A stretch of 42,336 nucleotides of DNA from an uncultured Nitratifractor sp. (GCA_913054475.1 CAJXJF010000008.1:1-42336); one strand, 5' to 3'. Counted from the stretch's first letter, positions 9,264 to 18,921 are shown. The notes: generated from the sequence alone by a model not told the origin. Program-made: numbers and translations.

Positions 9264-12200
9264 GCTCCGTTCTCCATGAGAGAAATCAGGATATTGTATA
9301 GCCTTTTGCCGATACGGTCGTAGCGGTGCGCCTCTCTCCATCTATCGGCCTCTTCTAGGACCTTCGACGCCTTCTCGTCCATACGCTCCATCGAGCTCAG
9401 TATCTCCTCTATCCCGTCGGCCAGACTCCGGGCATCTGTTCCGGGAAGCCTGAAGACCGCTCCCCGAAGGTCGTCGAAAATATTCAGAGGGGTCACCGCA
9501 ACCGGAGCATTGGCCGCCAATGCGTACCTGACAGCCGCACTCGAAGACTCTCCGCTCTCCTGATAGGGGAAGAGCACCAAAGAGGCGCCGGAGAGCCTCT
9601 TTAGAGTCTCTCTCTCGGGTAGAAACTCATCCACGACCCTTACATACTCTCCAAGTCCCAGACTCTCTACCATCGTACGCAGAGTATCCAGAACTTCACG
9701 GGAAATATCCAGAGGATAGCGCGCGTTCATCATTTCGAGTCTGAAAGCCAATCCTCTCTTGCGCAGAATATGGGCGGCCTCCAGAAGCTGGGGCAGACCT
9801 TTGTGAGGGAGAGCGAAACCGTAACTCATCAGAAGAGGAACTTCGGCCGCTGCCCTCTTGGGAGCGTCGAAGAGCGGAATACCGTGCGGGAAGAGAGTCA
9901 CATTCTCCACGAGTCCCAGACTCTTGAGTCTGTTCATATCGTTGGGAGTATGTACCAGTATCCTCTCGCACTCTTTCAATTCCGGGAGAAGCTCTTGCAG
10001 TCTCTTGTGGGGGGTGAGAGGGGAATCGGTGGTGGAGTGCATCATCAGGACTCTGACGATTCCCTCTCTGCGCAGAAAGGCCAGGAGCTCTGCAAATGCC
10101 CGAAAGCCGAAAAAGCCGTAGTTGAACTGTATAACCACAATCTGCATACCCGACTCGGCTATTCTGCGTTTCAGGAGAGAGAGGTCGCAGTCGTCCCCCA
10201 CACTCCAGCACCTTCGCACCTCCGGACCGTCTTCGGCCGTCGGCTCATCGCTGTATGCCGCGAATATCATGGGTCTTTGAGGCATAGAGGCTATCAGCTG
10301 TGCCGAATAGTCGGCTATACCGCAACGGCTGTTCCAGCTGCTCACCCATCCCGTTTTGCCCGGCTGCGGGGGAAAAGGTTTAGGAAGAGCGGATGCCGCT
10401 TCTATCAATCTGCGGCTGCACTCTACCCAGCGAAACTTCTCGAGCAGTCTCTCTCTGCCCTTCATCGACCTGCGCTTCCTCTCCTGAGCGTCCATCCGTA
10501 CGAGCTCTTTGAGCAAGGCCGTCAGATGCTCCTGTCGGGGTTCGGCCCAAACCGAATCGAATAGACGGAAGTGGGTATCGGCATAGGCGAAATCGTAATC
10601 TACGAGCCAGGCTGTCTCATCGTCGCAAAAGTCTCTCTGACCTCCCCATGCGCTCGTAAGCACCGCGAGACCGCTGAGCATGGCTTCGGCTATCGGGAGG
10701 CCGAAACCCTCGGCTCTGCTGGGAGCCGCCAGTATGTCACACTCCAGATAGAGCCTCTTGAGCTCCTCTTCGCGAAGATCTTTCTTGATCAGAAAGATAT
10801 GGGGAGGCCTCTTGATACCCCGTGTCGCCTCCTCTATCCAGCTCTCTATCTCGTTGTGAGGATTGTCGAATGTCTTTATTATCAGAGTTACATCGTCCTC
10901 GGCACTGAAAGCCTCGACATAGGCACGAAGCAGACAATCCACCCCTTTGCGCGGAAAACAGGAGGAGACATGGAGTATCTTCACCTTCGGCAGATTTCGA
11001 GGGAGTATCTCCTCTTTCGAAGCCTGCACCCTCTCCCAGTGGTCCACACCGCAGCCCGAGACGCTCACGGGTACGGTCACACCGTGGTCTATGAGTATCT
11101 TCCTCACATGTGTAGAGAGCGTAGTGACGGCATCGAGAGAGTCGTTGAACTCATCCACCCACTCCAACGGGAAACCCGACTCCTCCCAGGCGTAGTGGTG
11201 GAGCATATTGACATAGGCGCTCATATCCTCCACCTTCGGAGGGTAGAGATTGCGACTGACTACATCCGCAGAGGCGTGTTGCATACTCCGTGAAGCCCTG
11301 TAGAGCCGTGCCAAATCTGGATTTCTTCTCAGAAAATCCCTGTCGGCTTCGAAACTCCCCCCACCCTCTCTCGAATGAAGAGAGACCTCGACACCCAGAG
11401 AGAGCATGGCTCTGGCACTCTCGCGATTGAGCAGTGCCAGAGAATAGCTGCTATCAAAAGGCCCCTCGATTCTCCACTTCAGCGGGCTCCTCCTGCGAAG
11501 AGGCTCTCCGAGAATATCCGCTTCGTTTCTCACCGCCGCCCGAAGCGCCCCCGCGAGCGACCTGCGCGAGGGAGCCTCCATCGCTTCGCTCTCGAGAATC
11601 ATCGCCCTGTCGTATGGGGGCATATGCCCACTGCGCATCTTCGTACGAGGAGTGGACTCCAGCAACGCCGCAAGCGCCCTTTGCGCACTCCGATGCCACG
11701 AAAATTCGGCCGCCCGCTCCAAGCCGTGCTTTACGATACTCTCTTTGAAGCTCTCATCCAGAAGTACCCTGGCCATCTTCTGCGACATCTCCTCCACACT
11801 GTATGGGTCGAAGAGCATATCCTGCCTCCCCACCACCTCCGGCATACTGCTTCTGTCGGAGACTATCGTGGGCACGGCACAGCTCATAGCCTCCAGAGGC
11901 GGCAGTCCGAAACCTTCGTGAAAGGATGGGAATACGAAGAGAGAAGCTCCCCTGTAGAGCTCGAGCATCTCTTCGTCGCTCACATAGCCGGTGAATATCA
12001 CTCTCCCGCTCAGGCGAAGCTCTCCGATACGCCTTTGGAGCCTCCCGAGCTTTTCGAGTGGAATACGACTCAGCAGTACGAGGGAATATCTCTCTATGAG
12101 CTCCCTGGGAAGCAGGGCGTAGGCCTCTATCAGACCTTCGAAATTCTTTCTCTTCTCATAGGCGCTCGCAAGCATGATATACGCTCCCTCTATCCCGAAA

Positions 12201-12847
12201 CGCTCCAGCACACAGCTGCGCACAGCAGCCGGCCTGAAACGCTCCGATACGGCCGAGGAGACAACTCTCAGGGGCGGCGCCTCCTTCCCGAGATATATCT
12301 TGGCTTCCCGTGCCGCGGATTCCGATATGCAAAGTAGCAGATCGGCCCTCTTGAGATACTCCAGCTTGCGCATATACCATCTCTTCATCGGCTCCCACGC
12401 AAGAAACTTTTCGGGATACAGAAGAGGTATCAGGTCGTAGAAGATTACGGCGGTGGGCATCTCTCTCCACTCGCCTATGGAGATTACACTGTTATCCTCG
12501 ACACCTTCGAAGAGGGATGTTATCAATACCCAGTCCGGATCGATTTTGTGTATGAACTCTTCTCTCAGTTTTTCCGATACCGACAGATTCCACCCATCCT
12601 CCGAGGAGAGGACGGAGCATGGGGCCACGGCGGAAAAAACGGCCATCTTCTCCCGCGCGACTAATTGGGAAAACTCCTCCATAATCTCGTATGCGCCCAT
12701 ATTTTGGGCACCGTTGAAGAGTAGATAGATATCGTGCTCTTCGGCCGCGATGGAGAGAAAAGCCCTGACAAAAGAGCGCGTATAGCTGCCGATTCCCCTA
12801 TAACGGCTCATACTCTGCAGCCCCTGCATATCGATGACGATTCTCAT
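9260..12847 (-). CDS. Three-domain GT4-family glycosyltransferase (WbdA-like polymerase candidate)
   Basis: This 1195-residue cytoplasmic protein is three GT-B/GT4 glycosyltransferases in tandem. Module 1 (about residues 1-390) has RGIGSYTRSF and the donor-site motif HEGFGLPPLEAM near residue 311. Module 2 (about 455-790) has HVSSCFPRKGVD and AEGFGLPIAEAM near 712. Module 3 (about 810-1190) starts WNSRCGIADYSAQL and has ESGESSSAAVRYAL near 1100, where the second Glu of the EX7E motif is replaced. Fused mannosyltransferases such as E. coli WbdA polymerise O8/O9a mannans, and the manC-wzm-wzt context makes a similar role plausible; sugar and linkage cannot be read. The ATG at 12847 begins MRIVIDMQGLQS, 13 bases after the upstream stop; the frame is open further upstream, inside the previous gene. 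Confidence 0.88.
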   Translation of the reverse strand: MRIVIDMQGLQSMSRYRGIGSYTRSFVRAFLSIAAEEHDIYLLFNGAQNMGAYEIMEEFSQLVAREKMAVFSAVAPCSVLSSEDGWNLSVSEKLREEFIHKIDPDWVLITSLFEGVEDNSVISIGEWREMPTAVIFYDLIPLLYPEKFLAWEPMKRWYMRKLEYLKRADLLLCISESAAREAKIYLGKEAPPLRVVSSAVSERFRPAAVRSCVLERFGIEGAYIMLASAYEKRKNFEGLIEAYALLPRELIERYSLVLLSRIPLEKLGRLQRRIGELRLSGRVIFTGYVSDEEMLELYRGASLFVFPSFHEGFGLPPLEAMSCAVPTIVSDRSSMPEVVGRQDMLFDPYSVEEMSQKMARVLLDESFKESIVKHGLERAAEFSWHRSAQRALAALLESTPRTKMRSGHMPPYDRAMILESEAMEAPSRRSLAGALRAAVRNEADILGEPLRRRSPLKWRIEGPFDSSYSLALLNRESARAMLSLGVEVSLHSREGGGSFEADRDFLRRNPDLARLYRASRSMQHASADVVSRNLYPPKVEDMSAYVNMLHHYAWEESGFPLEWVDEFNDSLDAVTTLSTHVRKILIDHGVTVPVSVSGCGVDHWERVQASKEEILPRNLPKVKILHVSSCFPRKGVDCLLRAYVEAFSAEDDVTLIIKTFDNPHNEIESWIEEATRGIKRPPHIFLIKKDLREEELKRLYLECDILAAPSRAEGFGLPIAEAMLSGLAVLTSAWGGQRDFCDDETAWLVDYDFAYADTHFRLFDSVWAEPRQEHLTALLKELVRMDAQERKRRSMKGRERLLEKFRWVECSRRLIEAASALPKPFPPQPGKTGWVSSWNSRCGIADYSAQLIASMPQRPMIFAAYSDEPTAEDGPEVRRCWSVGDDCDLSLLKRRIAESGMQIVVIQFNYGFFGFRAFAELLAFLRREGIVRVLMMHSTTDSPLTPHKRLQELLPELKECERILVHTPNDMNRLKSLGLVENVTLFPHGIPLFDAPKRAAAEVPLLMSYGFALPHKGLPQLLEAAHILRKRGLAFRLEMMNARYPLDISREVLDTLRTMVESLGLGEYVRVVDEFLPERETLKRLSGASLVLFPYQESGESSSAAVRYALAANAPVAVTPLNIFDDLRGAVFRLPGTDARSLADGIEEILSSMERMDEKASKVLEEADRWREAHRYDRIGKRLYNILISLMENGA

Positions 12848-12860
12848 GGCGACACTCTTT

Positions 12861-15692
12861 TCAGTCGATTTCGCATACTTTTGCAAAGAGTTCGTAGAGC
12901 CTTCGGGCACTCTCTCTCCAGCTTATCCAGGGCATTGCTTCGCTTCGCGGATGCTCTCCCCTTTCGTAGGCCTCCAGCCATTTCAGAATCTCGTGTGCAA
13001 GCTTCTCGCTGCTGAGCGTATCTTCGAAATAGGCGGCATGCTCTGCGGCAAGCTCTCTGAATATGGGTCTGTCTCTGACGAGAATCGGCAGGGAGTGGTG
13101 GGCCGCCTCTATGAGCGGGATACCGAAACCTTCATCTTCCGAAGGGAAGAGAAGAGCCGTAGAGGATTCGTAGAGCCTCTGCAGCAGTGTATCGTCCACA
13201 CTCTCGAGCCAATCGAAGAGAGGCTCTCTCTCCCGAGCCTCCCTCATGGCCTTCACCGTGCGGGGAATGTTTCTTCTCGCTTCATCGGGCAATCCTATCC
13301 AACCCTCTTTGCCTACGACGAGCAGTGCCACCTCGTGCCCCTCTCTCCATAGCTTCCCGAAAGCTTCGAGAGCCTGCAGATGCCCCTTTCTCGGCTCCAC
13401 CGTCCCCACCATCAGGAATGTGGGCCTCTCTCTCATCTTCGAAAGCACACTCTCATCCTCTCCGCTCTCATGCAGAGGGGCGGAAGCGGCGATATCGGCC
13501 CCGAGATATACGGACTCTATGAGAGGTAGAGCCTCCGAAGGTATATCGAAGAGCTCATCTATCCATCTGCGGGTAATTTCGGCTCCCGTTTTCGAAGTAG
13601 CGACGAGGAGGTCAGCATTTTCACTTATCACCTTCAGCCACTCTATATGCTCTTCGCGGGTTCCTTCGGGAAAGAAGTGGGGAAAGTCTATCGGAAGCAG
13701 GTCGTGTATCGTGAAAGAGACCAGCACTCCCCTGGCTCTCCACTTCTCGTATATACCTGCCCTGGCCGCCTCTATCACTCCGCTTCTGTAGAGATCGACT
13801 CCGTAGAATATATCTCCGGTTTCGATCTCCACTCTCCTATCCTCCATACCCACCGGCATACCCAGAATCCTGCAGCAGTAATCAGAAGCGTAGCGATAGT
13901 GCGCGGCACCGTCGAAACTCAGATATACCGGCTCCACCCTCACACTTTCGGGTACGACTCTCATGAGCTGCAACAGCTGGGCTCTGACGACTCTCTGTAC
14001 TCCCGTTCTGAGATCCTCATCGACGAGAGTGGAGACATCTACGAGTATCTGTCTCTGTCTCGGAGCCGATATCCATAATCTATCCAGGAGTGGCTGCAGC
14101 TCCTCTCTCTGCGGGGCTATAGAGCCGCAGAGACTCTCCACGGGGCTATAGAACTCCTCTATCGCATCCGCATATAGCGAAGCGCAATAGGCGGGGTCGT
14201 GCATTTTGCGAAGATAGCTCTTGCCCTTTGCAGCCAACTCTCTTCTCCTCTCCTCATCTGCGCTCAGAGTTTCGAGAGCCTCTATGAGTTGACTGTCGCC
14301 AAAGTCGTCGTCGAGCTTCCATAGGATATCTGCGGGCAGCTCGGCCATGGAACCGTTCGCGTTGACCACCACCGCCGCTTCATGGTTGAGAGCGTCGAGC
14401 ACCGTCCCTGAGGTTTCGCCTCTGGAGAGTGTTCTTAGTTGTACCGCAATATCGGCAGCCTGCAGATAGAGTCTGAATCTATCCATCTCCATCCATCCGG
14501 TTATCTCCACTCTCTGCGAAACCCCATACTCCGACGCCCTCTTCTCGAGCTCTCTGCAGTAGTGTGGGTCACTGCGATTGCCGACGAAGATGAGACGGAC
14601 ATTTCGATTCTCGTGAAGTGAAGATGCGATAAAGGCGTCGAGAACTCTGTGGGAGAGTTTGGTTTTGTTGATATGCCCGAAGCTGCATATCACGATCTCA
14701 TCTTCCCGTAGGCCCAACTCCCTCTTCGCCGCCTCTTTTTCACACCGCTCCTCACTCTCCCTCATATGGGGTATCACTCTCCAAGGAGGCGACGGTTCGC
14801 TCAGATACCACTCCCGGGTGAGACTCCGGGCATATTCGGAGTGCGTCACTATCCCCAGAGAGCTCTGCAAAACTTCCATATTGACCGGATATGCGAAAGA
14901 GAGCTCCTCGTAGTTCTTTTTGTCGAAATAGTTCGCAAGAGGTATATAGCCGTGGCTCTGGAAAAGTTTGGCAGCCCAGAATCTCCTCTCCTGCAGTTTA
15001 AACTCCCTATACTTCACCAGACCGCTGAGATAGAAGTCGTGCAGTACACATATGCCCGGATACTCGAGTATCGCTCTATAGATATATATATGGTAGTGAC
15101 TGTTCCCCATATGGTAGAGTATCCTATCGAACTCCGAGGCCCTTTTTCGGAACTCTTCGTAGGATATCAGCCCGAAGCTCACTCCTGCATACTCTCTGCA
15201 GGCATCCATATTGTCGTTGTCGGCCACGAGCGTAATCTCGTAGTGTTTCGCCAGATATGGCAAAAGTTCTGCGCTATATGTGGCTATTCCGCTTCTCGCC
15301 GGCTCGAAGGGAGAGAAGTAAGCCAGTCTCTTCCTCTCCGCCCCTCTCTCTCTTCTCCTTACCGCTGCGTGCCTTCGGGCAAGAGTTACGGAGTCACCAT
15401 CGGCCGATATATGTATATATCTCTTCGCCTGCACTCTCTCGAGAATGAAGTCGGACACTTTCGCATATGCTCCAGCGGAAGCGAAATCACTCTCTCCTGC
15501 GAGATCCACCACTCTGTAGCAGGGAATCATCCCCCTCAGGAGACGGCGCAAAGCAATCAGCACAGGGCTCTGCATATCCTTGCAAAATACCCATAGCTCA
15601 TCCTTCCCGTAGCGCCCGATTCTCCGTCTCAGACTCTCCTTCCCGGGCAGATGGGTACTCTCGAGACCTTCGAGGAGAAATACCCTTTTCAC
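12861..15692 (-). CDS. Two-domain GT4-family glycosyltransferase with an unassigned N-terminal region
   Basis: The 943-residue product has about 120 N-terminal residues I cannot assign, then two GT4 modules. Module A (about 120-530) begins LAYFSPFEPARSGIATYSAE and carries RGETSGTVLDALNHE near residue 426. Module B (about 560-940) begins QILVDVSTLVDEDLRTGVQR, has FLMVGTVEPRKGH, and carries the canonical EDEGFGIPLIEA donor motif near 854. It likely adds linker or repeat-unit sugars at the cytoplasmic face. The start is GTG at 15692: it overlaps the previous stop as GTGA and has a strong ribosome site (AGAGGAGACAAG); an ATG at 15719 lacks one. It is translationally coupled to both neighbours. 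Confidence 0.87.
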   Translation of the reverse strand: MKRVFLLEGLESTHLPGKESLRRRIGRYGKDELWVFCKDMQSPVLIALRRLLRGMIPCYRVVDLAGESDFASAGAYAKVSDFILERVQAKRYIHISADGDSVTLARRHAAVRRRERGAERKRLAYFSPFEPARSGIATYSAELLPYLAKHYEITLVADNDNMDACREYAGVSFGLISYEEFRKRASEFDRILYHMGNSHYHIYIYRAILEYPGICVLHDFYLSGLVKYREFKLQERRFWAAKLFQSHGYIPLANYFDKKNYEELSFAYPVNMEVLQSSLGIVTHSEYARSLTREWYLSEPSPPWRVIPHMRESEERCEKEAAKRELGLREDEIVICSFGHINKTKLSHRVLDAFIASSLHENRNVRLIFVGNRSDPHYCRELEKRASEYGVSQRVEITGWMEMDRFRLYLQAADIAVQLRTLSRGETSGTVLDALNHEAAVVVNANGSMAELPADILWKLDDDFGDSQLIEALETLSADEERRRELAAKGKSYLRKMHDPAYCASLYADAIEEFYSPVESLCGSIAPQREELQPLLDRLWISAPRQRQILVDVSTLVDEDLRTGVQRVVRAQLLQLMRVVPESVRVEPVYLSFDGAAHYRYASDYCCRILGMPVGMEDRRVEIETGDIFYGVDLYRSGVIEAARAGIYEKWRARGVLVSFTIHDLLPIDFPHFFPEGTREEHIEWLKVISENADLLVATSKTGAEITRRWIDELFDIPSEALPLIESVYLGADIAASAPLHESGEDESVLSKMRERPTFLMVGTVEPRKGHLQALEAFGKLWREGHEVALLVVGKEGWIGLPDEARRNIPRTVKAMREAREREPLFDWLESVDDTLLQRLYESSTALLFPSEDEGFGIPLIEAAHHSLPILVRDRPIFRELAAEHAAYFEDTLSSEKLAHEILKWLEAYERGEHPRSEAMPWISWRESARRLYELFAKVCEID

Positions 15693-16891
15693 CTTGTCTC
15701 CTCTTTTGACGATATACACAGACCTCCGGGGACTCTTCTAAGCTCTTGCGAGGGCAGAATCTCCACTCTCTCTTCCTTCTGCAGACTCTCCTCTCTCTCC
15801 TGTACGGGCTCCTCCCGCTCCACCGCGGCGCTTGTACCCCCCTTTTTAGCATCGAAACCTATGAATCTACCTGCAAATGCAAGCAGTTTGCGCAAAATGC
15901 GTTTTATACATCTCTTTGGGATTGTACAGCCAGAAGAGACTCTGTTCATCTCCTCCATATTCAGCGTAAGCCCATGAACCGCCTGCGCAAGGCCGTGAAC
16001 GGTCTGAGAAAGGCCGTGATGACTCGTAGAGAGGTCATATACGAAATCTCTCAAATGAGCACTCTCCTTTTCGATTTTATCGATATGCATACTCAAAATC
16101 TTCAATTCAGCACCGAGATATGAGAGCTCTTTTGTTTTTATCTCCTTCAAATCCTTTACACTACTGTGCATCTGCTCTATCCTCTCTCTCATATCGTCGA
16201 TATGTTTGTCGAAAGAGAGAAGTCTATATTCGAATTTGGAAACGAAATCCTCAAATGTCGTACCATACTCTCCGGCGTGAGTATCGAAATTTTCAACAGC
16301 GACACAGGAGCCGTTTTTCGTAGCTACCGCGGCATATCTTCTGCTCGCCCCGTCCAAAACATGCAGAATATCTCCATATCTCTGGAAGGAGAGAGATTCA
16401 TTCTCATCCACCCGCACGAAAGAGACCTGCGGGAAGCCCGAATACTCCAGCATGAAGCCAAGAAGCTGCATCGGTACGGGCCGCATATCCAGAGGCTCCC
16501 TGTATATATAGTCCGTAGAGAGTCTGATATTTTCCGGATTCGGCGCATCCACTATGAGCAGACCCGTATCGCACAAAGCCTCTTTCGCAGCTGCAAGCAG
16601 CTTCAGAAGCTTTTGTCTATCGACTCCGCCCGCCACGCCGAATATCGTCACGGCCATATATGCCGAACTCTGCAAAGTTCTCTTCTCTTCGAAGCGCTCA
16701 TACTCTATCGAAGAGGCATCCAGCATATCACACCAGATGGCGGGAGCCTCCCCCATGAGAAGGACTCTCTTCTCTTCGCAGGAACGCAATAGGGGCTCCA
16801 GGAAGGAGAAATATCGCCCATATCTTCGCTTCTCATACTCCGCATCGGGAGGGAATCTGCGTCTGTACGACTCTATGAAATCATCCAACAT
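15689..16891 (-). CDS. Methyltransferase-like protein with coiled coil: candidate WbdD-type chain terminator/ruler
   Basis: Residues about 40-190 look like a class I SAM methyltransferase as found in O-antigen clusters: LLIVDAPNPENIR near 115 and a MQLLGFMLEYSGF-like block follow the family's 'ETPNPEN ... PPELLRFLAEAAGF' pattern. The SAM-binding motif I is degenerate (RVLLMGEAPAIW, no GxGxG). Residues about 215-320 form a long predicted coiled coil, including three consecutive heptads (HGLSQTV, HGLAQAV, HGLTLNM). It is followed by a basic amphipathic segment (RCIKRILRKLLAFAGRFIGF) and a charged tail. Methyltransferase, coiled coil and amphipathic anchor occur in the same order in E. coli WbdD, which caps O8/O9a chains and sets their length, but sequence identity is not apparent. 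It overlaps wzt by 11 bases. Confidence 0.72.
   Translation of the reverse strand: MLDDFIESYRRRFPPDAEYEKRRYGRYFSFLEPLLRSCEEKRVLLMGEAPAIWCDMLDASSIEYERFEEKRTLQSSAYMAVTIFGVAGGVDRQKLLKLLAAAKEALCDTGLLIVDAPNPENIRLSTDYIYREPLDMRPVPMQLLGFMLEYSGFPQVSFVRVDENESLSFQRYGDILHVLDGASRRYAAVATKNGSCVAVENFDTHAGEYGTTFEDFVSKFEYRLLSFDKHIDDMRERIEQMHSSVKDLKEIKTKELSYLGAELKILSMHIDKIEKESAHLRDFVYDLSTSHHGLSQTVHGLAQAVHGLTLNMEEMNRVSSGCTIPKRCIKRILRKLLAFAGRFIGFDAKKGGTSAAVEREEPVQEREESLQKEERVEILPSQELRRVPGGLCISSKEETR
15972..16034 (-). repeat. Three imperfect 21-bp tandem repeats encoding coiled-coil heptads
   Basis: Units at 15972-15992, 15993-16013 and 16014-16034 are each 21 bases; on the plus strand the first two begin CCATGAACCGCC and CCGTGAACGGTC and all end in a purine-rich AAGG/GAGG. 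They lie in frame inside the coiled coil of the methyltransferase-like protein and encode H-G-L-x-x-x-V heptads. Confidence 0.75.
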
Positions 16892-18137
16892 CTTCTATCT
16901 CCAATTCGGGCGGTAGCCACGCCACACCGATAAAACCATTCTTGTCCACATTGACCACTTCGAAAATGAGTGCGTTGTCCAGCCAGAAGTAGTTCCCCGC
17001 CACATGGCTCGAACCGGCATGTGCGGAGGTATTGAAGGAGTAGGAGCCCGGCCCCAGATTCATGTCGAAACTGAAGCGATACTCCAGCACTCTGCCCACT
17101 TCGGGCCTGAGCAGGACTCTCTCCATAAAGAAAGTGTTCGTACCAAAGACCGCCTGTCCGACACGGTCTTTTATCATATATCCGAGGACCAGTTCATCGA
17201 CCTCTTCCACAAGCTCGATGACTATTTTCAGAGTCACCCTCTCGCCTACGGAGACAATCTCTATCTCCTCCTCTTTTCGATTGTATAGCGCTATCTTTCT
17301 GAGCTTCACTCTCATATCGCCCGAGAGTGTGGCTATCCGTCCATCTTCGGTACGAATCTGCTCTATAGCGATACCCTCCTCTTCCTCCTCCTCTTTGACG
17401 GCGATGAGGGCATTGTAGTAGTCCAGCACCTCTTCCGGAGCCCCATCTTTGAGAATCTGCCCCTTTTCCAGAAGAATGGCCCTGTCGCATACGGCCTGTA
17501 TCGCGGCTTTGTCGTGAGATACTATCAGCAAAGAGCTTCCCATCTCCCGAAACTCTCTTATACGCTTGAAACTTTTGTGCTGAAAGTAGCTGTCTCCCAC
17601 CGACAGAGCCTCGTCGACTATCAATATATCGGGTCTCCACGCAGTGGCGACGGCAAAGGCCACACGCATCTGCATACCGCTGCTATATACCCTCACCGGT
17701 TCGTCGAAGTACTCTCCAATCTCGGCGAAACTCTCTATTTCATCGATCTTCTCGGCAATCTGCTCGGGAGTGAAGCCCATCAAACCGGCGGAGTGATAGA
17801 CATTCTGCCTTCCGCTAAGATCGGGATGAAAGCCCATTCCAAGCTCCAGTATGGCCGAAACCCTGCCGGCTATCTGTACGAAACCCTCCGAAGGGTTCAG
17901 GGTACCGGTGATGATCTTCAGGAGTGTACTCTTGCCCGCTCCGTTTCTACCGACAATACCTATGGCTTCGCCGCGGGAAATCGTGAAATTTATACCCTGC
18001 AGTACTCTGTGTACCTCCACAGGCTTTATCCCAAGACCGGCTATCGCTCCTATCCTGTGCCATTCGCTGCTGTAACGCCTGAAGACCTTGCTGAGGCTCT
18101 CTACTCTCAAAACCGCCATATTCGCATCAAAGGACAT
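16881..18137 (-). CDS. wzt: ABC transporter ATP-binding protein Wzt with C-terminal carbohydrate-binding domain
   Basis: Wzt powers export of undecaprenyl-linked polysaccharide through Wzm. The 418-residue product has an N-terminal ATPase with Walker A GRNGAGKST, the signature VYSSGMQMR and Walker B PDILIVDEALSVGD, followed by a ~150-residue beta-rich C-terminal region (about 265-415) containing FSFDMNLGPGSYSF and VAGNYFWLDNAL. These are typical of the Wzt C-terminal domain that recognises modified chain ends in O8/O9a-type systems. The length, well beyond ~250-residue KpsT/RfbE-type ATPases, supports that domain. The start at 18137 overlaps wzm by 11 bases and has AGAGGAGATAACCG before it, better than the Met at residue 7. 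Confidence 0.93.
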   Translation of the reverse strand: MSFDANMAVLRVESLSKVFRRYSSEWHRIGAIAGLGIKPVEVHRVLQGINFTISRGEAIGIVGRNGAGKSTLLKIITGTLNPSEGFVQIAGRVSAILELGMGFHPDLSGRQNVYHSAGLMGFTPEQIAEKIDEIESFAEIGEYFDEPVRVYSSGMQMRVAFAVATAWRPDILIVDEALSVGDSYFQHKSFKRIREFREMGSSLLIVSHDKAAIQAVCDRAILLEKGQILKDGAPEEVLDYYNALIAVKEEEEEEGIAIEQIRTEDGRIATLSGDMRVKLRKIALYNRKEEEIEIVSVGERVTLKIVIELVEEVDELVLGYMIKDRVGQAVFGTNTFFMERVLLRPEVGRVLEYRFSFDMNLGPGSYSFNTSAHAGSSHVAGNYFWLDNALIFEVVNVDKNGFIGVAWLPPELEIEDVG

Positions 18138-18921
18138 CGGTTATCTCCTCTTTGGCTCTGAGGAAAAGCCACATACCCGCACCTAGCATGAAAAGTCCAA
18201 AGAGTGCGGGATAGAGCATCGGCAAAATATCGGGACTTCGTTCATAGACCAGTACGCTCTGAAAACCCTCCACAATAGAGCTAAGAGGGTTTAGGTGGAG
18301 CAGAAATCTATATTTCTGGGGTACTATATCTATAGTATAGACGATAGGTGTGAGCCAGAACCAGAACTGAAGAACAATCGTCAAAACCTGCCCGATATCC
18401 CTTACGAATACATTCAGTATGCCAAGTGTCAACCCTATACCCACGGTCAGCACGAGAGTGATCGATATCAACGGAACGAGCCATAGAATATATCTGAAGG
18501 GGAAGTGTCCCAGAAAAGCGAAAACCAAGTACATCGCCAGCAGAAGCAGAGTGAAGTTGACCATCGAAGAGCCTATCGAGACGAGAGGAAGAGCCAGCTT
18601 GGGAAAGGCTAGCTTTTTAAGCAGATTCGCATTCTCTATAAAAACGGTCAGCAGTCTGCCCAAAAGCTCGGCGAAGAGGTTCCATACCACCATCCCTGAG
18701 AGCAGATAGATGGGATAGGCGTATTGGGAATCGACGCCGGGCAGTTTGGCCTGCATCACCTGCGAAAGTACAAGAGCGTATATGAGCACCTGTGCCAGTG
18801 GATGGAGTACTATCCATGCCGCTCCGAGCCGGCTTCTTATGAAACGGGTCCTGAATTCGTTCTTTACGGAACCTACGATGAAATGTCTGTAGTTCCAGAG
18901 TGAGAGCAGCAATCTCTTCAT
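18127..18921 (-). CDS. wzm: ABC-2 type polysaccharide export permease Wzm
   Basis: Wzm forms the membrane channel that moves lipid-linked O-polysaccharide or a similar glycan to the periplasmic face. The 264-residue protein has the family's cytoplasmic N-terminus (YRHFIVGSVKNEFRTRF), then RSRLGAAWIVLHPLAQ, six predicted helices, and the conserved NVFVRDIGQVLTIVLQFWFW and TPIVY region. The ATG overlaps the manC stop as ATGA, and the 3' end overlaps wzt by 11 bases, so production is coupled in the order manC-wzm-wzt. The family assignment is secure; the exported glycan is unknown. Confidence 0.93.
   Translation of the reverse strand: MKRLLLSLWNYRHFIVGSVKNEFRTRFIRSRLGAAWIVLHPLAQVLIYALVLSQVMQAKLPGVDSQYAYPIYLLSGMVVWNLFAELLGRLLTVFIENANLLKKLAFPKLALPLVSIGSSMVNFTLLLLAMYLVFAFLGHFPFRYILWLVPLISITLVLTVGIGLTLGILNVFVRDIGQVLTIVLQFWFWLTPIVYTIDIVPQKYRFLLHLNPLSSIVEGFQSVLVYERSPDILPMLYPALFGLFMLGAGMWLFLRAKEEITDVL

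Noticed and set aside
15972-16034. CRISPR-like or mobile repeat interpretation of the 21-bp repeats
   Set aside because: The units are contiguous without spacers, imperfect, in frame, and encode heptads, so they are coding repeats.
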